DNA of 12,762 nt from Baffinella frigidus (lineage: Eukaryota > Cryptophyceae > Cryptomonadales > Baffinellaceae). Each line of letters opens with the position of its first letter. Positions within the stretch are counted from its first letter, which is position 1. Below are positions 1 to 11,100 of this stretch, piece by piece. Both the position numbers and the translations under genes were made by a program. The DNA lies in NCBI GenBank assembly GCA_026770585.1, contig MU646466.1, positions 426,277 to 439,038 on the forward strand. The letters run 5' to 3'. The notes under the pieces are model-generated. The model ran no database searches, had not been told where the DNA came from, and saw nothing but the letters and a program-made list of their open reading frames with translations.

Positions 1-21
1 GGGGGGGGGGGGGGGGGGGGG
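1..21. repeat. G homopolymer at window edge
   Basis: The window opens with 21 consecutive G. Runs of 7-10 G or C recur in the window (near 4941, 4970, 5000, 7025, 7060, 7090, 8593 and 9385), so it may be genuine. At a contig edge it could equally be an assembly stop. Confidence 0.8.
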
Positions 22-75
22 CTGCCTGGCAGACAGGGGGCGTTTCAACTCTGAACCTGACAGACATTGGCGGGG

Positions 76-118
76 GATTGACTTAAGAGACATATTTGAG
101 GGGGGGTTGACTTAAGAG
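76..118. repeat. Fragment related to the GATC-flanked hairpin element
   Basis: Two copies of TTGACTTAAG flank an ACATATTTGAGGGGG core. The same words occur in the right arm of the hairpin element at 2114-2263, so this looks like a degraded relative. The TTGACTTA word also occurs at about 856-895 and 7310-7350. Confidence 0.5.
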
Positions 119-147
119 TGGTGGCCTAACTTGGAGCACAGTGCCTG

Positions 148-193
148 AGCCCTAAACCCCAAACCCTAAATCCTAGATCCTAAACCCTAGACC
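148..193. repeat. Degenerate telomere-type heptamers
   Basis: Variants of CCCTAAA (CCCCAAA, CCTAAAT, CCTAGAT) follow one another. They are interstitial and imperfect, so this is not a chromosome end. The rest of 1-300 is unique-looking DNA with no ORF I can support. Confidence 0.7.
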
Positions 194-299
194 TGGCGAC
201 AGGGAGCGTTCCGACTCTCGAGGCAGGGGGACACAGTCGGGGCAGAAGCTGCCTTCCGACAGGCTCTTGAGGTGACTTGATATCCCTTAAGTGGTGAGC

Positions 300-591
300 A
301 GGCTCATACGCCCCACCGTAGGGCCCTAGGACCTGCCTGGGACCTCGTTGCGGTCAAATTTGACCGCCTCGCCACTTGAGGGATAAGCACCCCCCGATCC
401 ACGATGCGCCCTTGCGTGCAAGCCACGTCTGCAACGCCACACCCGTGCTGCTCCACAATCTTCCACACGTGCAACCGCATGTTCGTGCCGCCCGCTTGCG
501 AAACGCCACGTAGCGAATGGCTTGGAAGTCGGGGACGGAGACCTCCACCAGCAGGCGGGCTCACTCCAGGCCCTTGGGTGGGGTATTCCAT
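300..591 (-). pseudogene. Possible exon or frame-broken exon remnant, function unknown
   Basis: On the minus strand one frame gives VEVSVPDFQAIRYVAFRK (about 545-490). The next frame gives NMRLHVWKIVEQHGCGVADV (about 485-425) and continues to a TGA near 304. Both read like ordinary coding sequence and would join if the frame shifted by one base near 490; no splice pair explains the shift. The pattern of a short strand, an amphipathic helix and then V-E-x-H-G-C-x-V-A loosely recalls the C-terminal domain of MscS-type mechanosensitive channels, but no diagnostic motif is present. It could be a decayed exon, a sequencing frameshift or chance. Confidence 0.25.
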
Positions 592-599
592 GCTCGTTC

Positions 600-1076
600 T
601 TGGAGCCGTTTGCCCGTTCTTGGAGCTGTTTTTATGCTAAAAAAATACTTCTGAGAGAGTTTTCCCGTCAAAAATGACTTTTGAATACCCCCCCCTCCAG
701 CCCTTCGTGGTCACTCTCGCAGGCTGCGTGCGTTGATGGTGGCGTGCCTGCGCGAGTACACTGCCAGCCAGCATTTTTTACCTCAAGTCAACAAAGCTGA
801 TCCTCGGCAGTAAGTTTCCATTTCGTTTAGATGGACCGGCTCTGGGAGCCGGCATTTGACTTAAGGCTGTGGTGTTTGGTGTGAGTTGACTTAGGCGAAA
901 TGTTCTGGCTAAGAGTGGAGCGGGGACGGAGGCTGGGGCGGCGTGCGGTGTGGCTCCGCTGGAAGGAAGCGTGGCCTTCCTACAGAACAAGTTCCGGTGT
1001 CCGCCTATGTCGGGAGCTCGAAGAACCTAAAGGACCTAAAGGATGCGGCGTGTCTTGCTGTTGGGGTGACTGAGGT
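600..1076. other. Stretch without a supported gene
   Basis: It holds a short direct repeat of a TTCTTGGAGC word near 597-627, the 159-bp dispersed repeat at 759-917, and otherwise unique sequence. Earlier exons of the plus-strand gene ending at 1811 could lie here, but I see no conserved coding block. Confidence 0.5.
759..917. repeat. 159-bp dispersed repeat, copy A
   Basis: It matches 7214-7372 in the same orientation over its whole length, with roughly nine in ten positions identical by eye. Both copies run from CACTGCCAGCCAG, through CTGATCCTCGGCAGTAAGTT and TTTCGTTTAGATGGACCGGC, to GGCGAAATGTTCTGGCT. Copy B abuts a splice donor of the aldo/keto reductase gene; copy A has no gene attached. 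Confidence 0.85.
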
Positions 1077-1121
1077 GGCGTGGGGTGGTTGCCTATGGCA
1101 GCTTGATCCAGTGCACGACGG
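1077..1121 (+). repeat. Copy of the acceptor and exon start of the downstream TPR-like exon
   Basis: The sequence around GGTTGCCTATGGCAG, followed by CTTGATCCAGTGCACGACGG, repeats the true-looking acceptor region at about 1191-1236 (GGTTGCCTCTGGCAG, then a GTGGATCCAG start). Beyond the duplicated part the frame does not continue as TPR-like sequence, so this copy is probably a relic. Confidence 0.6.
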
Positions 1122-1214
1122 CCACCCGCATGGCGATCAACAGTCCTGCAAAAGTGCAGCCGCATTGCGCTCGGAGGTGGCGTGCGTTGACGGTGGGGTG
1201 GTTGCCTCTGGCAG

Positions 1215-1811
1215 GTGGATCCAGTGCACGACGGCGCGCTTTGCAACCTCGCCCACCTCCTCCTCACCCGCCGCAACGCTCGCCAAGCCACCTCCATGCA
1301 CCCCAATGGCACTACAGAGCACAGCCAAGCCATCGCCCAGCACGCTAGCCAAGCCACCTCCCAGCATCCCAATGGCACCGCAGAGCACAGCCACGCCTCC
1401 AAGCAGCCCCAAGGCATCGCAGATCAACCCCAGGGCTCCACACAACACAGCCACGGCACCACACTGCACCCCGGAGGCACCGCAGAGCACCCCCAAGGCT
1501 CCACAGAGAACAGCCAAGGGGTCGTTGGGCACACCCCTGTCACTCCAGAGCACAGCCAAGGCGGTACAGAGCATCCTCACGTCTCCACAGAGAACAGCCA
1601 AGGGAACGCAGAGCACATCCCAGGCACTGCAGAGCACAGCCAAGGGAACGCAGAGGGTAGTGCCGAAGCGGAGCTGAAAAGAGTGCTGCGAGCGGCGCTG
1701 AGGGCCAACCCCGATCGGGAAGATATCGCTGAGGCCGCGCGAGACCTGGGCGTGTCGATCGATAGGGACCCTGAGGTTAGAGGGGGGCAGGGGGGCACGC
1801 TGCAAGAATGA
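1215..1811 (+). CDS. C-terminal exon of a weakly TPR-like protein with a repetitive tail; partial
   Basis: A 198-codon open frame begins directly after a CAG acceptor (1212-1214) and ends at TGA. The first residues, VDPVHDGALCNLAHLLLTRR, resemble the first helix of a tetratricopeptide repeat. About 110 residues of imperfect repeats follow, with words such as TEHSQG, PNGTAEHS and STENSQG. The tail contains an amphipathic segment, AEAELKRVLRAALRANPDRE, then EDIAEAARDLGVSIDRDPEV. I chose this frame over the other plus frame (Pro/Thr/Ser repeats) and the antisense Cys/Leu frame because only it has non-repetitive, protein-like ends and runs from a plausible acceptor to a stop followed by AATAAA. 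The repeat region is a coding minisatellite. Upstream exons were not found and the function is unknown. Confidence 0.5.
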   Translation: MDPVHDGALCNLAHLLLTRRNARQATSMHPNGTTEHSQAIAQHASQATSQHPNGTAEHSHASKQPQGIADQPQGSTQHSHGTTLHPGGTAEHPQGSTENSQGVVGHTPVTPEHSQGGTEHPHVSTENSQGNAEHIPGTAEHSQGNAEGSAEAELKRVLRAALRANPDREDIAEAARDLGVSIDRDPEVRGGQGGTLQE

Positions 1812-1855
1812 TCGGTACATCAAACGTGAGCGTTTCGTGAGTGCATGCACTATGT

Positions 1856-1861
1856 AATAAA
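1856..1861 (+). promoter_or_regulatory. Possible poly(A) signal AATAAA
   Basis: AATAAA lies 45 bases after the stop codon of the TPR-like exon. The surrounding sequence is duplicated at about 2268-2352, where AATAAA is also kept (2315-2320). The role is inferred from position; many protists do not use this hexamer. Confidence 0.35.
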
Positions 1862-1930
1862 CAGAAAGATGGCATGTGGGAGCGCTCTGAGATTGATAGA
1901 GACCCTGAGGTTCTTGTGGCAATCGATACG

Positions 1931-2065
1931 GGGGTACCTCGCTCATAAGGAAGCGCCTCCCCCCCTAGGGCCACCATAGGGCCCTAGGCATAGCTATGGT
2001 GGCCCTAGGCATAGGCCTACTGTAGGGTCCTAGGAGGGGGCGCTTTCTGATGGGCGAGGTACCCC
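1931..2065. mobile_element. Inverted-repeat element, GGTACC/CCTAGG family, copy 1
   Basis: The arms begin GGGGTACCTCGCTCATAAGG on the left and, reverse-complemented, GGGGTACCTCGCCCATCAGA on the right; they stay similar for about 37 bases. The core holds a second perfect inverted pair (GGGCCACCATAG / CTATGGTGGCCC) and several CCTAGG words. It encodes nothing, so it would be a non-autonomous, MITE-like element. A relative lies at 2709-2829. Confidence 0.7.
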
Positions 2066-2113
2066 TGTGGCGACCCTGAGGCCCAGGGGGGCACACTGCA
2101 AGCAAGGATGATC

Positions 2114-2263
2114 TTATCTCAGAAAAGGAGTTCTAAAACTCGTTTTCTTAAGTCGATTCCCCTTCAACTATGTCAACTTCTTCTTTTCTGTACGCACAAG
2201 TTGACATATTTGAAGGGGGGTTGACTTAAGAAAACGAGTTTTAGAACTCCTTTTCTGAGATAA
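2114..2263. mobile_element. 150-bp MITE-like hairpin with GATC target duplication
   Basis: The two 66-base arms (2114-2179 and 2198-2263) match at 62 positions, and the outer 40 are identical. The loop is 18 bases. The tips read TTATCTCAG...CTGAGATAA. GATC lies on both sides (2110-2113 and 2264-2267), while the related unoccupied sequence at about 1809-1813 has a single GATC. That is direct evidence of insertion with a 4-bp duplication. There is no coding capacity. Confidence 0.88.
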
Positions 2264-2355
2264 GATCGGTGTACAGCATCGAACGTGAGCCTTTCGTGCG
2301 TACATGCACTGTGTAATAAACAAAAAATAGGCCTGCGCGAGCGCTCTGCGTGCAA

Positions 2356-2423
2356 CATAGCTGGAGACAGCAGCAAGGCTGACGCCCCGCATAGCTGGAG
2401 ACAGCAGCAAGGCTGACGCCCCG
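2356..2423. repeat. Perfect tandem duplication of a 34-bp unit
   Basis: Two identical copies begin CATAGCTGGAGACAGC and end GACGCCCCG. Identity indicates a recent event or an assembly effect. A CTCCAGGACGGT word is also repeated nearby, at about 2441 and 2514. Confidence 0.85.
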
Positions 2424-2532
2424 CGCGTCCGCGTGCACAGCTCCAGGACGGTGGGGCTTGCTCAGAATCCAGCCTTGCGGTGAAGCCCCGCACGCCCAGT
2501 TGTTGCGCACTGCTCCAGGACGGTCAGGCGCG

Positions 2533-2556
2533 CCCTCTCTCTCTCTCTCTCTATCG

Positions 2557-2595
<39 letters not shown>
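2533..2595. repeat. (TC)n microsatellite
   Basis: TC dinucleotides interrupted once by ATCGCGCT. The sequence between 2270 and 2860 shows no gene. Confidence 0.95.
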
Positions 2596-2598
<3 letters not shown>

Positions 2599-2604
2599 GC
2601 GCTG

Positions 2605-2745
2605 TAGGGGCAGTTTCTTATGAACGACGTACCCTTGTACTGTAGAGGCACTGTACTGTGGGGGCACGGTACCCTTGTACTGTAGGGGCACATCGCGCTG
2701 CGTGTACAAGGATACCTTGTTCGTTCGTAAGAAACTGTCCCTCCC
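2605..2745. repeat. Inverted repeat with internal GTACTGTAGGGGCAC copies
   Basis: The left arm GGGGCAGTTTCTTATGAACG (2606-2625) is the approximate reverse complement of CGTTCGTAAGAAACTGTCCC near 2721-2741. Between them, three variants of a word like CCTTGTACTGTAGGGGCAC follow each other (about 2632-2692). No coding potential. Confidence 0.6.
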
Positions 2746-2829
2746 CCCTAGGACCACCTGAGGGCCCTGCGCATAGCCCTTCTGTAGGGTCTGACGTGGA
2801 GGCGGTTTTGCATGAGCGAGGTAACCCTG
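2709..2829. mobile_element. Inverted-repeat element, GGTACC/CCTAGG family, degraded copy
   Basis: It follows the order of the element at 1931-2065: GATACCTTGTTCGTTCG, a CTCCCCCCTAGG block, AGGGCCCTGCGCATAG, CTGTAGGGTCTG, and a right end GAGCGAGGTAACCC. The arms are clearly less similar than in copy 1. It sits just beyond the stop codon of the aldo/keto reductase gene. Confidence 0.5.
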
Positions 2830-2865
2830 TAACACAGCTGGACACTCACGGCGCTGAGGTGAGCT

Positions 2866-7645
<4,780 letters not shown>

Positions 7646-8181
7646 GCTGTCTCCGTCGGCCGAAGAACTAGCCAAGCAGCGAACGTGCGAAAATGAAGGC
7701 GATCCGGGTGCCGTCACGCGACGCGACGGGAACGCCTGCCGTGCGGAAGAGAACACAGTCAACTGAAAGAGGAAACGGCGACACACGCCTGTGTGTCGCG
7801 ACACAAGAGCAAACGGCGACACACGGCTGGGTGTCGAGATGCCTCGCCTCAGGCGAGGCCCAAACAAACTGATTTTCTGAGAGGATAAAGGGAGACCTGC
7901 TGCTTGACACTGGCGAGCGGGAGCCCGCGGGAGAGCGGGCGGACAGAGGAGGAGACGGAGAGGACCGACAGCAGCCCGGGGGGGAGCCGGCCTGCGATCA
8001 TTCACCGACAATGAGAATGAGGTGGGGTTCGTATATTAGGGTCGTATATATGTATGCATAGGATCGGAGTCTCGGAAATCCAGTATATCAACCATATATC
8101 GGACACAGAGGCCACCCTCCCCTACTCGGAGACGCCGATCGCCCTCCGCGGCAGCTTGCAACCCCCGAAACCTCCGCCACC
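7646..8181. promoter_or_regulatory. Divergent upstream region between the AKR gene and VIPP1
   Basis: Both start codons point outward from this 536-bp gap, so it should carry both promoters and 5' leaders. It has perfect short inverted repeats: GCGACACAC / GTGTGTCGC (7778-7786 and 7791-7799) and GCCTCGCCT / AGGCGAGGC (7841-7849 and 7851-7859). A direct repeat of AAACGGCGACACACG lies at about 7773 and 7811. On the minus strand the AKR frame stays open to 8011. No telling promoter element beyond the AT-rich motif listed separately. Confidence 0.55.
8031..8052 (+). promoter_or_regulatory. AT-rich TATA-like motif upstream of VIPP1
   Basis: GTATATTAGGGTCGTATATA followed by TG lies about 130 bases before the VIPP1 ATG and stands out in GC-rich surroundings. 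It could be a TATA-type element for either gene. The assignment rests only on composition and position. Confidence 0.3.
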
Positions 8182-11100
8182 ATGTTCTCGCGCCACCTCT
8201 GTGCCGCGGTCGCACTGGCCTGTGCCCTCCAGGCCGCTGCGTTCCATGCCGGCGTCCCTGCGCTTTCTCCGGTGCTTGCGCGTTCCGGTGCGAACGCTGC
8301 TGTTTCACCGATGCGCCTCCGCTCCCCGGCGGCCGCGCAGCGGCGTGTCACTGTCGTCGGCGGCCTCCAGATGGGTGAGCACTCCGCACTCTTTTCCGTT
8401 GGCTGCTGCTAGTGTGCGTGGCACAGAGGGGGGATGCCAGGTGTTTTAGATGCTGACGGGGGATTGAGTGCGCTTGACAGGGATGTTCGACCGGTTCTCG
8501 CGGCTGGTCAAGGCCAACGTGAACGAGATGCTGAACAAGGCTGAGGATCCGGAGAAGATGCTCAACCAGATCGTCGAGGACATGCAGGCATGCCCCCCCC
8601 CCCAGAAACATACTCGAGAGCCGGAATCCCTTGGGACGCGTGATCGGTTGCGCTCATCGCCCCTCTCCGCGTTGAGCAGAAGGAGCTGGTCGAGTTCCGC
8701 CAGACCTACGCCGAAGTCGCCGCCAACACCAAGCGGTTCGTCGCAGCTCCCCTCTTCCTCGGCCCTGCTCTCTCACGCTGCAGCGCGACACGTATCGCAC
8801 CTTGACAGCCAAGTTGGTCCAACGCTGAACGCGGATGGGCACGCGCAGGCTGGACAAGCAGCGGGTCCAGGCGCTGGGGCTGACGGAGGAGTGGATGAAG
8901 CGGGCGAAGCTGGCGCTGGAGAAGGGGGACGAGGAGGCGGCGCGCGCGGCGCTCGAGCGCAAGAACCAGCAGGAGGAGCAGGTTCGGACCAACCCGATTT
9001 GCTCCCCCCACCCGAACCAGCATGTGTGCGGCAAACACGTGCTCGAAATCGCGTGAGCGGGGTACCCTTTCGGCAGAAATGACGCAGGTGCGTGCAGGAA
9101 TCCGCGCTAATCTTCGCGTTAGGAGGAGTCTGAGGTGTGTCAAGTTGCCCATCAGGTGAACGGCTCTGACCATGGAGGGTGTCTCGCAGGCCACGTCTCT
9201 CGCGAAGCAGCTCGAGGGCCAGACGCAGGCGGTCCAGAACCTCTTCTCGCAGATGCAGCAGCTTGAGCAGAAGATCAGGTCCTAAACCCAAAACCCTACA
9301 CCGTCCCTAGGGTGGTCCTATGCTCCTAGGACTAGCCCTACTGTAGGCTTGAGCAGAAGGTCAGGTGACGGGGGCCCCTGCTGCCCCCCCCCCCCTCTCA
9401 TCCCGGGGAAAGCTCTCTTTCTCTCTTTCCCTCGCTCGCTCGCTCGCTCTATCTCTTTCTCGCTCTCTCTCTCTCTCTCGCTCTTGCCCGAGATCGCCCC
9501 GGATGCAGACATGTACCACCGAGGCAGTGACGGTGCTAGTTTCCCGACACGGCATCGCCTCGCGTTGTTAGTGTTTCGTCTGGACGCGTGGTCTCCGTTG
9601 GTCGGATGAAAGCTAGAAGGCAAGGTGGTAGCGAGAGACGCGCGATGGCGAGAGTCGTGGAATGGCGAGTGTAGCGTGACGTGAGGAATCGCGCGACACG
9701 CAACAGTCCCCCGCCAGCCCACGTGGGATAACGGGGGACTGTTGCGTGACGTGAGGAATCGCGCGGGACGTGGCATGGCGAGTCACGTCTTGACTGTTGC
9801 GTCACGTGGGGGATCGCGCGTAACGCGTGGGATGGCGAGTGACGTGTGGAATGGCGGGGGGCTGTTTGCATCGGCTGTGACAATTTATTGAACTTCGCGT
9901 TTCGCCCCGTTTGCAGCCAGGCGAAGGTGCAGAAGGACCAGCTCAAGGCGCGCGCCCAGACTGCCAAGGTGCCCATCCGCCACATGTATAGTATATCGTA
10001 GTTTGGTACGTAAATGCAAGCAAGATTCCGTGGGAGAGCGAAGCAACTCCTCCCCGTGCGGATTTATGCCCATCCGCTATCTATCCAGGTGCCCATACGC
10101 TATCTATCCAGCTCTGCCTGACTCGGGTTGACTGATCGGTTTCACTCCAAAAGTTGATGGAGTCGCACCAAAATCCCGGGGAATTGACTTGCGGTCTCGT
10201 CAATTTGACGAGACCAACTCGTGTGAGGCAGAGCTAGGCCATCGCCCCTCAAGGCGCGCGCCCAGACTGCAAAGTTGCCGATCCGCCAGCTATCGCCCAT
10301 CAGAGCTCGCGCTGAGACTGCCACGTCACCCATCCACTAGCTATCGCCCATCCTGCCTGCCGAGGTGCCAATGCGCTAGTTGTCGCCCCAGAGGACTCGC
10401 GCTTAGACTGCCCGAAGGTACCCAGCCACTGGCTATCGCCAGAGTTCCATCTTCCCCGGATTTCCGGGGATCATTGCAAGACCCTTCCACAGAAATGAGT
10501 TGCAATGTGTAGCAGACTCGTTGAGATGGATTGAAGGCTTCGATGGCTGCTAAGTGTCAACCAGCTATCGCCCCTCGCGCGCGCCCAGACTGCCCAGGTC
10601 TGCAAGAGGGGTCATGGTAATCCTGATCGCTCGACCCTGGAACCTCACGGCCGGCAGGTTGTCTTGTGTGGTCAGGTCTCGACAAACCCTAAACAATAAA
10701 CAATAAACAATGAACAACAAGCACTCAATAAAAAACATATAAAATTAGAAATTAGAAATTAAAAATTAAAAATAAACAACAAACTCAAAACCTGCACCCC
10801 ACACCAGGTGTCGACAAAGATCAACGACATGATGTCCAAGACCTCTTCGACGGGCGCCCTCGACGCGTTCAACCGCATGAGCGACAAGGTCTCCTAGACC
10901 CAACCCCACAATTTCTCCAAGGTGCATGGGCTCCAGCTCATTGTATCATCAATCAGTTTGCCCTCCCGTGCCCACCTCTATGTCCGCTGCCGTGCGTTCA
11001 ACCGCATGAGCGACAAGCTCTCTTTCCTAAACCAACCCCTAAGCCAACCAACCCCTCAACCGTGAACCCTACACCCTAAACTCTACACCCTTAACCTTGA

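Larger units (their letters stand above)
1755..2352 (+). repeat. Tandem duplication of the 3' gene end, second copy split by two hairpin elements
   Basis: Unit 1 (about 1755-1888) runs from GATAGGGACCCTGAGG through GGGGGGCACGCTGCAAG, GATCGGTACATC and GTAATAAACA to GGGAGCGCTCTG. The same order recurs from about 1894: GATAGAGACCCTGAGG, then hairpin 1931-2065, then GGGGGGCACACTGCAAG, then hairpin 2114-2263, then GATCGGTGTACAGC, GTAATAAACA and GCGAGCGCTCTG. Unit 1 therefore serves as the empty site for the second insertion. Confidence 0.8.
9942..10610 (+). repeat. Array of copies of VIPP1 exon 6 end plus donor in intron 6
   Basis: The exon 6 end and donor (CAAGGCGCGCGCCCAGACTG, then CCAAGGTGCCCATCCGCC; 9945-9984) recurs at about 10248-10288, 10302-10345, 10352-10380, 10391-10432 and 10574-10600, spaced by AGCTATCGCCCA-type linkers of roughly 50-bp period. 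Shorter GTGCCCATCCGCTATC units lie at 10067-10112. The donor GT is lost or moved in most copies. Confidence 0.8.

Noticed and set aside
1137-1946. Long minus-strand ORF with Cys/Leu/Val/Gly repeats
   Set aside because: It is the antisense of the minisatellite in the plus-strand exon. It has no protein-like flanks and its stop-free length follows from the repeat composition.
8779-8820. A plus frame reading LQRDTYRTLTAKLVQR after a CTGCAG, at first taken as a VIPP1 exon
   Set aside because: It does not join exon 3 in frame and would add residues absent from the family. Joining 8735 to 8849 gives a gapless match to VIPP1, so this lies in intron 3.
9640-9850. CRISPR-like array
   Set aside because: The units are irregular and lack constant repeats separated by unique spacers. 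The context is a eukaryotic intron, so it is a minisatellite.
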